From assembly GCF_019430885.1 (NCBI RefSeq), contig NZ_JAHYBZ010000001.1:496001-560000 (forward strand): DNA of 64,000 nt, given 5' to 3'. The stretch's first letter is position 1, and the number at the start of each line of letters is the position of its first letter. This DNA is from Roseomonas alba. GTDB lineage: Bacteria; Pseudomonadota; Alphaproteobacteria; Acetobacterales; Acetobacteraceae. The position numbers were made by a program, and so were the translations under genes. Shown here in pieces: positions 1 through 10,979 of this stretch. The notes under the pieces were generated by a model, which worked only from the letters and a program-made list of their open reading frames with translations, was not told the origin of the DNA and ran no database searches.

Positions 1-1391
1 AAGTCGTCGAGCGCCCACTTCCCGTATTCGCGCCCGTTGCCCGACTGCTTGTAGCCGCCGAAGGGCGCGGCCGTGTCGCCGACCGGATAGTTCATGAAGA
101 CATTGCCCGCGCGCATCTGCGCCGAGACGCGCCGCGCCCGCGCGATGTCCGGCGACTGCACGTAGGCGGCGAGGCCATAGACCGTGTCATTGGCCATCTC
201 GATGGCATGCGCCTCGTCGCGATAGGGCAGGATGGACAGGACGGGTCCGAAGATCTCCTCCCGCGCGATGGTCATGTCGTTGCGGACATTGGCGAAGACG
301 GTCGGGCGCACGAAATAGCCGCGGTTGAGGTTCTCCGGCCGGCCCGGGCCGCCAGCCACGAGTTCCGCGCCCTCCCTGATTCCGGCCTCGATCAGGCGCT
401 GGATCTTGGCGAACTGCACCTCGCTGACCACCGGGCCGATGGTGGTGCGGGGATCGTCCACCGGGCCGACGACGACGCTGTCCGCCGCCGCCTTGGCGAT
501 GGCCTTCACTTCCTCCTGCCGGTCGGCGGGGACGAACATGCGGGTCGGCGCGTTGCAGGACTGGCCGCTGTTGCCCATCATGCCCAGCACGCCCTTGGTC
601 ACCGCGACCTGGAAATCCACGTCGGGCAGCAGGATGTTCGCCGACTTGCCGCCGAGCTCCTGCGCCACGCGCTTGACCGTCGTCGCCGCGGTCTGCGCCA
701 CCAGGATGCCGGCGCGCGTCGATCCGGTGAAGGACATCATGTCGATGTCGGGATGCGCCGACATGGCGTTGCCGACCACCGCCCCTTCGCCCTGCACCAT
801 GTTGTAGACGCCGGCCGGCACGCCGGCGGCATGCATCACCTCGGACCAGATGATGGCGTTGAGCGGCGCGACCTCCGAGGGCTTCAGCACCATGGTGCAG
901 CCGGCGGCGATGCCCGGCGCGACCTTGCAGACGATCTGGTTGATCGGCCAGTTCCACGGCGTGATGAGGCCGACCACGCCGATCGGTTCGCGCGCGATCA
1001 GCGTCGTGCCCTGCACCTCCTCGAAGGCATAGTCCTGCAGCACCTGGATCATGCGCGTCAGATGCGCGGTGCCGGTCGCCGCCTGGCGCTCCAGGGCGAA
1101 TTTCAGCGGCGCGCCCATCTCCTGCGACAGGGCGGCGGCGATGTCCTCGCGGCGCTTCTGGTATTCGGACAGGATGGCGCGCAGCAGGTCGACCCGGTCC
1201 TGGCGCGAGGTCTGCGCGAAGGCGGGAAAGGCCGCGCGCGCGGCGGCCACGGCACGGTCCACGTCCTTCGGGCCGCCCACCGCGATCTGCGTGAAGGCCT
1301 CCTCGGTCGAGGGATTCACCACGTCGATCAGCCGGGGTTCCAGCGGGGCGACCCAGGCGCCGTTCACATAGTGCTCGGTCTCATGCTGCAT
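1..1391 (-). CDS. NAD(P)-dependent aldehyde dehydrogenase (3' end cut by window edge)
   Basis: Oxidises an aldehyde to its carboxylate using NAD(P)+; the physiological substrate cannot be read from the sequence. The translation begins MQHETEHYVNGAWVAPLEP and carries the NAD-binding LITPWNWP segment, the general-base Glu245 in AQELGGKSAN and the catalytic nucleophile Cys279 in GQSCNAPTR, 34 residues apart as usual for the ALDH superfamily. The EEIFGPVL motif and the C-terminal PFGGYKQSGNGRE motif are present, so only the last residues lie outside the window. A GGAGGA ribosome site sits 6-8 nt before the ATG. It is transcribed away from msrB and stands alone here. Confidence 0.93.
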   Translation of the reverse strand, partial: MQHETEHYVNGAWVAPLEPRLIDVVNPSTEEAFTQIAVGGPKDVDRAVAAARAAFPAFAQTSRQDRVDLLRAILSEYQKRREDIAAALSQEMGAPLKFALERQAATGTAHLTRMIQVLQDYAFEEVQGTTLIAREPIGVVGLITPWNWPINQIVCKVAPGIAAGCTMVLKPSEVAPLNAIIWSEVMHAAGVPAGVYNMVQGEGAVVGNAMSAHPDIDMMSFTGSTRAGILVAQTAATTVKRVAQELGGKSANILLPDVDFQVAVTKGVLGMMGNSGQSCNAPTRMFVPADRQEEVKAIAKAAADSVVVGPVDDPRTTIGPVVSEVQFAKIQRLIEAGIREGAELVAGGPGRPENLNRGYFVRPTVFANVRNDMTIAREEIFGPVLSILPYRDEAHAIEMANDTVYGLAAYVQSPDIARARRVSAQMRAGNVFMNYPVGDTAAPFGGYKQSGNGREYGKWALDD

Positions 1392-1508
1392 CTCGCTCTC
1401 CTCCTAGTGTCGGGCCGCATGGCCGCGATATATTTCTTGGACTATAACGAGGCGCGCGACGGGCTGGCAATCGGGGCCCGGATGTCGTCATCCTGGCGCC
1501 GGCACCCC

Positions 1509-1554
1509 ACATGGACGCCGTAACCATCGGGACATGGACGCCGTAACCGTCGGG
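1509..1554. repeat. Tandem 23-bp direct repeat, two copies, upstream of msrB
   Basis: Positions 1509-1531 and 1532-1554 are two abutting 23-bp units with one mismatch, each starting ACATGGACGCCGTAACC. They lie in the 190-bp divergent gap between the aldehyde dehydrogenase and msrB. Each unit contains an ATG followed in frame by codons that read into msrB, but the better msrB start is at 1582. This is either a recent slippage duplication or a doubled regulator site; the sequence does not decide between them. Confidence 0.7.
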
Positions 1555-1581
1555 TGCGGCAGGGCCGCGAAGGGATCGAGA

Positions 1582-1998
1582 ATGACGACAGCCGAGAAGA
1601 CCTTCCCCATCACCCGCAGCGAGGCCGAATGGCGCGCGCTGCTGACGCCCGAGCAGTACCAGGTGATGCGGGCCCACGGCACCGAACGCCCGGGAAGCTG
1701 CGCCCTGCTGCGGGAGAAGCGCCGCGGCGTCTTCGCCTGCGCCGGCTGCGGCCAGGCGCTGTTCCGGTCCGGCCGCAAATTCGAGAGCGGCACGGGCTGG
1801 CCGAGCTTCGACACGCCGGAGCCCGACGCGGTCGAGACCACCACCGATCGCAGCTACGGCATGGTGCGGACCGAGGTGCATTGCAGCCGCTGCGGCAGCC
1901 ATCTCGGTCATGTCTTCGAGGACGGGCCGCCTCCGACCGGCCTGCGCTACTGCATCAACGGCGTGGCGCTGGATTTCACCCCCGAAGAGACAGCCTGA
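1582..1998 (+). CDS. msrB: Peptide-methionine (R)-S-oxide reductase MsrB
   Basis: Reduces methionine-R-sulfoxide in proteins back to methionine, a cytoplasmic repair function. The 138-residue product has the SelR fold signature: two zinc CxxC pairs (CAGCG and CSRCG), the GTGWPSF motif and the catalytic Cys124 in GLRYCINGVAL. Length is normal for a single-domain MsrB. The reading frame is open back to 1534, but the start at 1582 (MTTAEKTFPITRSEAEW) has an AGGGATCGAGA ribosome site and gives the usual N-terminus. It is monocistronic; msrA is not in the window. Confidence 0.95.
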   Translation: MTTAEKTFPITRSEAEWRALLTPEQYQVMRAHGTERPGSCALLREKRRGVFACAGCGQALFRSGRKFESGTGWPSFDTPEPDAVETTTDRSYGMVRTEVHCSRCGSHLGHVFEDGPPPTGLRYCINGVALDFTPEETA

Positions 1999-4046
<2,048 letters not shown>

Positions 4047-4182
4047 GGGCCGGGCCGCGGGGGACTTTGACCTTCACGGACCGTGCCGCTGAGCGCGCCA
4101 AGGTCGCAAAGCCTTGGTGGGACCCTGATGCGCGGGTGAGAATGGGATGGGGCTTTGCCCCATTGATGCGGGGACAAGCATT

Positions 4183-4452
4183 GGAGAGGGGCGCCGACCC
4201 TCTCCAAACCTCACCCCGCCTGGGTTCCCATTGACGTTGCAGGGCAACGTCAATGGGAACCCAGGCCATGGATGGCCTGGACCGCCGGCACCTGGCGTTC
4301 GGCCCGTCGGCCATTCCTCGCCCTCTCGGCGCCTTCCCTGCGCCGATGCGGATTACGGCACTGGTCCTGCCCGCGCTGCCCTGCGCCAAGTGACGGTTTC
4401 CAAAGGCCTTTCGGCCTTTGGTGGGGTGGTTTGGAGGGGCAAAGCCCCTCCA
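4183..4452. repeat. Family A intergenic repeat, copy 1 (nested inverted repeats)
   Basis: This fills most of the 558-bp gap between guaB and the dehalogenase. The left outer arm (GGAGAGGG...CCCTCTCC, 4183-4205) and right outer arm (GGAGGGGCAAAGCCCCTCC, 4433-4451) are each hairpins. The right inner arm GGTTTCCAAAGGCC...GGCCTTTGG is at 4396-4420. The usual left inner arm is replaced by a different, perfect 23-bp hairpin (listed separately). A smaller GGGGCTTTGCCCC hairpin lies just before it near 4150-4162. It follows guaB and could also terminate its transcript. Confidence 0.75.
4218..4266. repeat. Perfect 23-bp inverted repeat with 3-nt loop
   Basis: Positions 4218-4240 are exactly complementary to 4244-4266, leaving only AGG as loop. 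The arm begins GCCTGGGTTCCCATTGACG. It occupies the place where other family A copies carry the CAAAGGCC/GGCCTTTG left arm. No T-run follows, so it is not a textbook terminator. A perfect stem this long with no mismatch suggests recent origin or active maintenance. Confidence 0.85.
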
Positions 4453-4604
4453 ATTCCCGCATCGGAAGAACAAGCGCGACCGGACGCCTGAATCGCCCGC
4501 CCACCCGCGGCCATACGCATCGCGGGGCTGGTGCAACCTGTGCGCGCGGCGCCAATACTGCCTCCTGGCGGGGAGGTTTCGCCTCTCCAATGGAGCTGAA
4601 CGCC

Positions 4605-5282
4605 ATGTCCAAGCCTGAAGCCGTCATTTTCGACGCCTATGGCACGCTGCTCGACATCGATGGTGCCATGGCGGCGCATGCCGCGCGGCTCGGCGACCGC
4701 TGGGCGGCCCTGTCGGCCGAATGGCGGAACAAGCAGCTTGAATACAGCTGGGTCCGCAGCCTGACCGGCCCGTCGCATCACGAGGATTTCTGGCTCTGCA
4801 CCCGCGATGCCCTCGCCTTCGTCTGTGCCCGGCATGGCATTGCGGATGCGGCGCTGGAAAGGGACCTGATGGAGGCCTATCGCGTCCTGCCGGCCTATCC
4901 CGAGGTGCCGGACATGCTGCGGGCACTTCGTGCGCAGGGCATCGCCACCGCCATATTGTCGAACGGGACGCCAAGCATGCTGGCGGATGCGGTGGAGGCA
5001 GCCGGCCTCACCCCGCTGCTGGATGAGGTGCTGAGCGTGGAATCCGTTGGAATCTTCAAACCCGACCCGCGGGTCTATCGCCTGGCGACCCGGCAGTTCG
5101 GCTGTTCCTCGGACCAGCTCGTCTTCGTGTCGGGCAATGCCTGGGATGGGCAGGCGGCCTATGCCTTCGGCATGCGGGTCGTGCGCGTGAACCGCCGCGA
5201 CGCGCCGGACGAATACGGGCTGGCGGATGCCGGCGTACCCTCCCTGCCCAACCTTTCAGGACTGGCTGACCTTCTATCGTGA
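4605..5282 (+). CDS. Haloacid dehalogenase, type II (L-2-haloacid dehalogenase family)
   Basis: Predicted to hydrolyse the carbon-halogen bond of short 2-haloacids, or to act on a related small carboxylate. The 225-residue protein has the HAD nucleophile Asp10 in FDAYGTLLD, the substrate-binding segment LEYSWVRSL, motif II ILSNGT, the motif III lysine in GIFKPDP and the type-II signature SGNAWD (Ser, Asn, Asp). These residues separate it from phosphatase HADs. The start at 4605 has a GGAGCTGA ribosome site. Its TGA overlaps the GTG start of the next gene, so the two are translationally coupled. Confidence 0.85.
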   Translation: MSKPEAVIFDAYGTLLDIDGAMAAHAARLGDRWAALSAEWRNKQLEYSWVRSLTGPSHHEDFWLCTRDALAFVCARHGIADAALERDLMEAYRVLPAYPEVPDMLRALRAQGIATAILSNGTPSMLADAVEAAGLTPLLDEVLSVESVGIFKPDPRVYRLATRQFGCSSDQLVFVSGNAWDGQAAYAFGMRVVRVNRRDAPDEYGLADAGVPSLPNLSGLADLLS

Positions 5283-6616
5283 CCCCTTCTGCCCGGATTG
5301 CCGCCGCGATCAGCCTGCTCGCGGCGCTTGAGGAACAATGCTTCGCGCCCGCGGCGCGCCGTCGCCCGGCCGATGCCGTGGCGAGCGACTTCTTCCGTGC
5401 CCGCCGCTTCATCGGCGGGGGCGACCGGCGGGAGGTCTCGGAACGCGCCTGGGACGTGGTCCGGCAGCGGCTGCGGCTCGACTGGCACCTGGCGCGGCTG
5501 GGGGTGGCGCCGACGCCGCGCCTGCTGCTGCTGGCCCAGATGCTGCTGGGCCGCGCCGAGGACCATGGGCGCGGGCGCCAGGCGGTCGAGGCCGTCTTCG
5601 ACGGGTCGCATTACGGGCCGGCGGCGCTCGATGCCGGGGAACGGCGGGTGGCGGCGGCGCTGGACGGGCGGCCGCTCATCGACCCGGCCATGCCGGACGG
5701 GCCCCGGCTGAACCTGCCGGATTGGGTGCTGCCGGCGCTGTCCGCGCGGTTCGGGCCGCGGCTGGCGGAGGAAGCGGCGGCGCTGGAGACCGAGGCGCCG
5801 CTCGACCTGCGCGTGAACCTGCTCAAGACCGACCGTGCCACGGCGGCACGGACCCTCGCGGCCGAGGGCGTCCCGACCGAGCCGACGCCCCTGTCCCCCT
5901 GGGGGCTGCGCCTGCCGTCCCGCCGCCCGGTGACCGGCACCGCCGCCTATCGCGAGGGGATGATCGAGGTGCAGGACGAGGGCAGCCAGCTCATCGCCCT
6001 GCTGGCGGAGGCCGGGCCCGGCATGCGGGTGGCGGATTACTGCGCCGGGGCGGCGGGCAAGACCCTCGCCATGGCGGCGACCATGGGCAATCGCGGGCGA
6101 ATCACCGCCTGCGACACCTCCGCGCCGCGGCTGGAGGGGGCGGCGAAGCGCCTCCGCCGGGCGGGTGTCGACAATGCCGAACGGCATCTGCTGGCACCCG
6201 GTGACCGCTGGGCCAAGCGGCGCGCCGGGTCCTTCGACCGCGTGCTGGTCGATGCGCCCTGCACCGGCACCGGGACCTGGCGGCGCAACCCCGATGCGCG
6301 GCTGCGCACGCGGCCCGAGGACCTCGCCGAGCTTGTTGCCGTGCAGGATGAGATTCTCGCGAGGGCCTCGGAACTGGTGCGCCCGGGGGGAAGGCTGGTC
6401 TACGCTACCTGTTCACTCCTGCCGCAGGAGAATGAAGAGCAGATGGACCGCTTCCTGGCGCGTGCCCCTGGTTTTGTTCCGGTTCCGCTGGAACGGCTCT
6501 GGACGGCGCTGCTGCCCGGGGTGGGGGTCCCCTGCGCCGGGCCGTGGATGAGCCTGTCGCCCGGGGCGAACGGCACGGACGGCTTCTTCTGCGCGGTGCT
6601 GGAGCGCGTGCCGTGA
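5279..6616 (+). CDS. RsmB/NOP-family rRNA (cytosine-5) methyltransferase
   Basis: S-adenosylmethionine-dependent RNA m5C methyltransferase, probably acting on 16S rRNA. In the 445 residues, the N-terminal part is a NusB-like RNA-binding domain. The catalytic half has the SAM motif YCAGAAGKTLAMA, then VDAPCTGTGTWRRNPD with Cys328, and LVYATCSLLPQENE with Cys378, the two cysteines that define the RsmB/NOP2 mechanism. Translation starts at a GTG inside the TGA of the dehalogenase gene (GTGA overlap), and its own stop overlaps the GTG of the acetyltransferase. Whether it is RsmB itself or an RsmF-type paralogue is not settled by sequence. Confidence 0.88.
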   Translation: MTPSARIAAAISLLAALEEQCFAPAARRRPADAVASDFFRARRFIGGGDRREVSERAWDVVRQRLRLDWHLARLGVAPTPRLLLLAQMLLGRAEDHGRGRQAVEAVFDGSHYGPAALDAGERRVAAALDGRPLIDPAMPDGPRLNLPDWVLPALSARFGPRLAEEAAALETEAPLDLRVNLLKTDRATAARTLAAEGVPTEPTPLSPWGLRLPSRRPVTGTAAYREGMIEVQDEGSQLIALLAEAGPGMRVADYCAGAAGKTLAMAATMGNRGRITACDTSAPRLEGAAKRLRRAGVDNAERHLLAPGDRWAKRRAGSFDRVLVDAPCTGTGTWRRNPDARLRTRPEDLAELVAVQDEILARASELVRPGGRLVYATCSLLPQENEEQMDRFLARAPGFVPVPLERLWTALLPGVGVPCAGPWMSLSPGANGTDGFFCAVLERVP

Positions 6617-7158
6617 TCAGCATCCGGCGCGCGCGCCCGGGCGATGCCCAGGCGATCGGCGAGATCCATGCCGCGGTGTGGCGGTCGACCTATGCCGGCA
6701 TCCTGCCCGATGCCTATCTGGCGGGGCTGTCGCCGCATCGGCTCGCCGGGTTCTACCAGCGCGCCGTGCTGGACCGGCGGGAAGGGCACGCGGTCTTCGT
6801 CGCCGCGGCGGGGGACCAGGGCGTCGTCGGCTTCGCCTCGGGCGGTCGGGCACGGCGGACGGGCATCGCCGATGGCGAGGTCGAGACGCTGTATCTGCTG
6901 GAGGATTGGCGGGAGCGCGGGGCCGGGCGGCGGCTGATGCGCGCCATGGGGGCGCATCTTCGCGCCGTGGGCTGCCGGTCGGCCATGCTGTGGGTGCTGC
7001 ACGACAATCCGACGCGCTGGTTCTACCGCCACCTGGGCGGGCGCGAGGTCGCGCACGAGGAAATCCGCGTCGGCGGGCAGACGGTGCGCCAGGCGGCCTT
7101 TCTGTGGGATCCGATCGAAGTGCTGCTCGCCGCGACTGCGCCCGCAGGGGAGCGTTGA
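6613..7158 (+). CDS. GNAT-family N-acetyltransferase
   Basis: Transfers an acetyl group from acetyl-CoA to an amine; the substrate is unknown. The 181-residue GNAT fold begins ISIRRARPGDAQAIGEIHAAVW. The CoA-binding segment is VETLYLLEDWRERGAGRRLM, a variant of the RxxGxG/A motif, followed by the beta5-alpha4 region WVLHDNPTRWFYRHLGGR. The GTG start at 6613 overlaps the methyltransferase TGA; an ATG further upstream at 6544 would lie deep inside that gene and is less likely. Third member of a tight three-gene unit. Confidence 0.88.
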   Translation: MISIRRARPGDAQAIGEIHAAVWRSTYAGILPDAYLAGLSPHRLAGFYQRAVLDRREGHAVFVAAAGDQGVVGFASGGRARRTGIADGEVETLYLLEDWRERGAGRRLMRAMGAHLRAVGCRSAMLWVLHDNPTRWFYRHLGGREVAHEEIRVGGQTVRQAAFLWDPIEVLLAATAPAGER

Positions 7159-7203
7159 CCGAGGGCATCTTGCCCCGCGCGCATGGGTGTGCTTCACGCC
7201 GCC

Positions 7204-8784
7204 ATGGCCGACCCGATTCCTGATTCCGCCCCCCGCCACGACCGGATCCTGATCCTCGACTTCGGCAGCCAGGTGACGCAGCTCATCGCGCGCCGCCTCC
7301 GCGAAGCCGGGGTCTATTGCGAGGTCTGGCCCTTCAACAACGCCCCGGAAGACCGCATCCGCGCCTTCGCGCCGAGGGGGATCATCTTCTCGGGCGGTCC
7401 CGCTTCCGTGACCGAAGGCGAAAGCCCCCGGGCGCCGGACTATGCCTTCGCCTCCGGGCTGCCGATCCTGGGCATCTGCTACGGGCAGCAGACCATGGCC
7501 CAGCAGCTCGGCGGCACGGTCGAGAGCGGGCATACCGCCGAGTTTGGCCGCGCCTTCATCGATGTCACCGGCGACTGCGCCATCACCCAGGGCATCTGGG
7601 CCAAGGGCGCGCGCGAGCAGGTCTGGATGTCGCATGGCGACCGCATCACCGAACTGCCGCCGGGCTTCCGCGTGGTGGCATCCAGCGAGGGCGCGCCCTT
7701 CGCGGTGATCGCGGATGATGCCCGCCACTACTACGGCACGATGTTCCACCCCGAGGTGGTGCACACGCCGCATGGCGCCGCGCTGCTGAAGAACTTCACC
7801 AATCTGGTCTGTGGCTGTTCCGGCGATTGGACCATGGGTGCCTTCCGCGCCGAGATGGTCGAGAAGATCCGCGCCCAGGTCGGCAAGGGCCGCGTGGTCT
7901 GCGGGCTGTCGGGCGGTGTGGATTCCTCGGTCGCCGCCGTGCTGATCCATGAGGCGATCGGCGACCAGCTCACCTGCATCTATGTCGATCATGGGCTGAT
8001 GCGGGCGAACGAGTCCGAGCAGGTGGTCTCCACCTTCCGCGACCGCTTCAACATCCATCTCGTCCATCGCGACGCGAGCGACCTGTTCCTCGGCCAGCTC
8101 TCCGGCGTTACGGACCCGGAGGTGAAGCGCAAGACCATCGGACGCCTGTTCATCGAGGTCTTCGAGGAAGAGCAGACCAAGATCGGCGGCGCGGATTTCC
8201 TCGCCCAGGGCACGCTGTATCCGGATGTGATCGAGAGCGTGTCCGCGACCGGCGGGCCGTCGGTGACGATCAAGTCGCACCACAATGTCGGCGGCCTGCC
8301 CGAAGGCATGCGCATGAAGCTCGTCGAGCCGCTGCGCGACCTGTTCAAGGACGAGGTGCGCGCGCTCGGCCGCGAACTCGGTATCCCGGAGGAGATCGTC
8401 GGGCGCCATCCCTTCCCGGGGCCGGGCCTCGCCATCCGCATCCCCGGCGAGGTGACGCGAGAGAAGGCGGACCTGCTGCGCAAGGTGGATGTGATCTACC
8501 TGGAGGAGATCCGCGCGGCCGGCCTGTATGACGCGATCTGGCAGGCCTTCGCGGTGCTGCTGCCGGTGCGCACCGTGGGCGTGATGGGGGATGGCCGGAC
8601 CTACGACCAGGCCTGCGCGCTCCGCGCGGTGACGTCCACCGACGGCATGACGGCGGATGTCTATCCGTTCACCATGGAATTCCTGAGCCGCGTGGCGAAC
8701 CGCATCGTCAACGAGGTGCGCGGCATCAATCGCGTGACCTACGACATCACCTCGAAGCCGCCGGGCACGATCGAGTGGGAGTGA
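7204..8784 (+). CDS. guaA: GMP synthase (glutamine-hydrolysing)
   Basis: Converts XMP, glutamine and ATP to GMP, completing the pathway begun by GuaB. The N-terminal class I glutamine amidotransferase domain has the nucleophile Cys92 in [12 protein letters not shown] and the catalytic His-Glu pair in MFHPEVVHT. The ATP-pyrophosphatase domain has the P-loop [12 protein letters not shown]. The C-terminal dimerisation domain has [14 protein letters not shown] and ends PPGTIEWE, the canonical GuaA terminus. I chose the ATG at 7204 ([21 protein letters not shown]); the frame is also open to an ATG at 7183, with no better ribosome site. Confidence 0.97.
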   Translation: MADPIPDSAPRHDRILILDFGSQVTQLIARRLREAGVYCEVWPFNNAPEDRIRAFAPRGIIFSGGPASVTEGESPRAPDYAFASGLPILGICYGQQTMAQQLGGTVESGHTAEFGRAFIDVTGDCAITQGIWAKGAREQVWMSHGDRITELPPGFRVVASSEGAPFAVIADDARHYYGTMFHPEVVHTPHGAALLKNFTNLVCGCSGDWTMGAFRAEMVEKIRAQVGKGRVVCGLSGGVDSSVAAVLIHEAIGDQLTCIYVDHGLMRANESEQVVSTFRDRFNIHLVHRDASDLFLGQLSGVTDPEVKRKTIGRLFIEVFEEEQTKIGGADFLAQGTLYPDVIESVSATGGPSVTIKSHHNVGGLPEGMRMKLVEPLRDLFKDEVRALGRELGIPEEIVGRHPFPGPGLAIRIPGEVTREKADLLRKVDVIYLEEIRAAGLYDAIWQAFAVLLPVRTVGVMGDGRTYDQACALRAVTSTDGMTADVYPFTMEFLSRVANRIVNEVRGINRVTYDITSKPPGTIEWE

Positions 8785-10046
8785 TGACGGCTGCCGACCT
8801 GAAGGCCTCGCTCTGCCGCCACATCGACGCAAGACGCGACGACGTCGTCGCCCTGCTGCAGGACTTCCTGCGCATCCGCTCGGTCAACCCGCCGGGCGAC
8901 ACGCGGGAGGCGGCAGATTTCGTGCGCGGCATCCTCGATCGTTTCGGCCTGGAACACCGCACCGTCGCGGCGCGGGAGGATATGCCCAACATCATCTCCT
9001 GCTGGCATGCGCCGGTGGTGGGGCGGCACCTGGTGCTGAACGGGCACATGGATGTCTTTCCCGTCTCCGACGACCGTCTCTGGGCCGCGGAGATCGAGGG
9101 CGACCGCATCGTCGCGCGCGGTGCGTCGGACATGAAGACCGGCACGCTCGCTTCGATCCTCACCTATGGGCTGCTCTACCCGTATCGCGACCGGCTGTTT
9201 GGCAAGCTGACGCTGACCGTGGTGTCGGATGAGCAATCCGGCGGCCGCTACGGCACGAAGTTCCTCTTCGACACCTGTGCCGACGAAATCAGCGGCGATT
9301 GCTGCCTGAACGGCGAACCGAGCGGCCTCGGCAATATCCGCTTCCTTGAGAAGGGCACATTGCGCTTCTCACTCTCGGCCAACGGGCCGGGCGGGCATGG
9401 TGGCTATCCGCACCGCTCGAACAATCCGATCCAGCAGGTCGTTGCCGCGACGCAGGCGCTCTACGACCGCTACCATCTGCGTCTCGCGGACATGCCCGAG
9501 GAGATCGTCGCCGTTCTGCGCGACCCGGCGAGCATCGCCGCCGCCGACGCCCTGCTGGGCAAGGGCGCGGCCGACAATGCGCTGCGCATGACCGTCAATG
9601 CCGGCGTCATCCAGGGCGGCCGCAAGGCGACGCAGATCCCGACCGACTGCGCCGTGCATGTGGACATCCGCGTGCCCTACGGCCCGGATCTCGATCGCGT
9701 GCGCGCGGAACTGCCGGGCCTCGCCGCGGAGTTCGGCTGCACCCTGACGATCAACGAGGACCACAGCTACCCCGCCAGCGGCACCGAGCCCGATGGCGAG
9801 ATGGCCCTGATCCTGCGCGACAACACGCGCGCGCTGCTCGGCATCGAGGCGCCGCCGGTGTGCAGCCTGGGTGGCACCGACACGCGCTACTGGCGCTGGC
9901 GCGGCATCCCGGCGGTGATCGTCGGACCGTCGCCGCTCAGCATGGGCACGGACAATGAGCACGTCACGATCGATGAGGCGATCGCTGTGCTGAAGCTCCA
10001 GGTGATGTGCGCGATCGACTACCTGTCGGTCCCGGCAGCGGCGTAA
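8784..10046 (+). CDS. M20-family metallopeptidase / deacylase (ArgE/DapE type)
   Basis: Probable two-zinc aminoacylase or dipeptidase-type hydrolase. The 420-residue protein has the M20 metal ligands in LNGHMDVFPV and ARGASDMKTG, the catalytic Glu in SDEQSGGRYG, a dimerisation-domain histidine in GGHGGYPHRSN and the late His near NEHVTIDEAI. The family covers ArgE, DapE and broad deacylases, so the substrate is open. The ATG at 8784 overlaps the guaA stop by one base (TGATG), implying translational coupling. A GTG at 8775 is an alternative start. Confidence 0.85.
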   Translation: MTAADLKASLCRHIDARRDDVVALLQDFLRIRSVNPPGDTREAADFVRGILDRFGLEHRTVAAREDMPNIISCWHAPVVGRHLVLNGHMDVFPVSDDRLWAAEIEGDRIVARGASDMKTGTLASILTYGLLYPYRDRLFGKLTLTVVSDEQSGGRYGTKFLFDTCADEISGDCCLNGEPSGLGNIRFLEKGTLRFSLSANGPGGHGGYPHRSNNPIQQVVAATQALYDRYHLRLADMPEEIVAVLRDPASIAAADALLGKGAADNALRMTVNAGVIQGGRKATQIPTDCAVHVDIRVPYGPDLDRVRAELPGLAAEFGCTLTINEDHSYPASGTEPDGEMALILRDNTRALLGIEAPPVCSLGGTDTRYWRWRGIPAVIVGPSPLSMGTDNEHVTIDEAIAVLKLQVMCAIDYLSVPAAA

Positions 10047-10094
10047 GGCGGACGCGCTGCATATCAGCGGCCGCGACTGCGGCGTGGTTGGGCT

Positions 10095-10326
10095 ATTGGA
10101 GGGGCTCTGCCCCTCCAAGCCACCCCGCCAAAGGCCACAGGGCCTTTGGAAACCGTCACCTGGTGCTTGGCCTTGCGGGCACCCCAATTCCCATCGTGGG
10201 CGTGTCGTGCGCAGGGGCGGGTTTCGGCCCGCATCCTGACAGCGGCGCACGGCGCCAGGCCGAGGTTTCCAAAGGCCCTTCGGCCTTTGGCGGGGAGAGG
10301 CCCGGAGAGGGGCGGCGCCCCTCTCC
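10095..10326. repeat. Family A intergenic repeat, copy 2 (complete)
   Basis: The clearest full copy. Left outer hairpin TTGGAGGGGCTCTGCCCCTC (from 10095), left inner arm CCAAAGGCCACAGGGCCTTTGG followed by AAACCGTCACCTGG, a core of about 100 bp containing GGGTTTCGGCCC, then the right inner arm GGTTTCCAAAGGCCCTTCGG and outer hairpin GGAGAGGGGCGGCGCCCC ending at 10326. Left and right halves are mutually inverted. It fills the 399-bp gap between the M20 gene and ybaK; the rest of that gap shows no gene. Confidence 0.85.
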
Positions 10327-10445
10327 GGTTCCACCTCTCCAACCTCCGGGCCGGCTGAAGGGCTGGGCGGTCGCGCCGCGTAGCCTATGATGCGCGGCAT
10401 CGACGCCGCGGAAGGGTCCGCGATGAACCAGGCGGGACGGAGAGC

Positions 10446-10919
10446 GTGTCCAAGGCAACGCGGGCCACGGTGGCTCTGACCAAGGCCGGCGCGGCCTTCA
10501 CCATCCACAGCTACGACTACGACCCCGACGCCGACAGCATCGGGTTGCAGGCGGCCGAGGCGCTCGGGGAGGCCCCCTCCCGCGTGCTCAAGACGCTGAT
10601 GGCGCTGGTGGACGGCAAGCCGGCCTGCGTCATCGTGCCCTCGGACCATGAGGTGTCGATGAAGCGCCTGGCCGCGGCTTTCGGTGGCAAGTCGGCGCAG
10701 ATGATGAAGCCGGCGGAGGCCGAGCGCGTCACCGGCTACAAGGTCGGCGGCATCAGCCCCTTCGGCCAGATGCGCCCGGTGCGCACGGCGATCGAGGAAC
10801 AGGCGCTCGCCGAGGACTTCGTCTATGTCAATGGCGGCCAGCGCGGACTGCAGGTGCGATTGAGCCCGCGCGACGCGGCCGCCTTGCTGAAGGCGATTGT
10901 CGCGCCGCTCGTGGCCTGA
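10446..10919 (+). CDS. ybaK: Cys-tRNA(Pro)/Cys-tRNA(Cys) deacylase YbaK
   Basis: Trans-acting editing factor that hydrolyses mischarged Cys-tRNA(Pro). The 157 residues form a single INS/YbaK domain: N-terminal THS-like motif (AAFTIHSYDYD), the substrate-pocket lysine in RVLKTLMALVDGKP, the GKSAQMM helix, GYKVGGISPFG and the VYVNGGQRGLQ strand close to the C-terminus. It uses a GTG start at 10446 preceded by GGACGGAGAG. It sits downstream of repeat copy 2 and converges on the sulfotransferase; a short CCCCGCG/CGCGGGG hairpin at 10933-10955 may end both transcripts. Confidence 0.93.
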   Translation: MSKATRATVALTKAGAAFTIHSYDYDPDADSIGLQAAEALGEAPSRVLKTLMALVDGKPACVIVPSDHEVSMKRLAAAFGGKSAQMMKPAEAERVTGYKVGGISPFGQMRPVRTAIEEQALAEDFVYVNGGQRGLQVRLSPRDAAALLKAIVAPLVA

Positions 10920-10979
10920 TGCGGCCCCGCTGCCCCGCGTCCTGGCGCCGCGGGGAATCGCGGCCCCGGCCAGCCTGCA

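Noticed and set aside
6400..8832. 810-codon open frame on the minus strand antisense to rsmB-like, GNAT and guaA genes
   Set aside because: It is the shadow of well-recognised plus-strand genes; the translation is His/Arg/Asp-rich with no domain.
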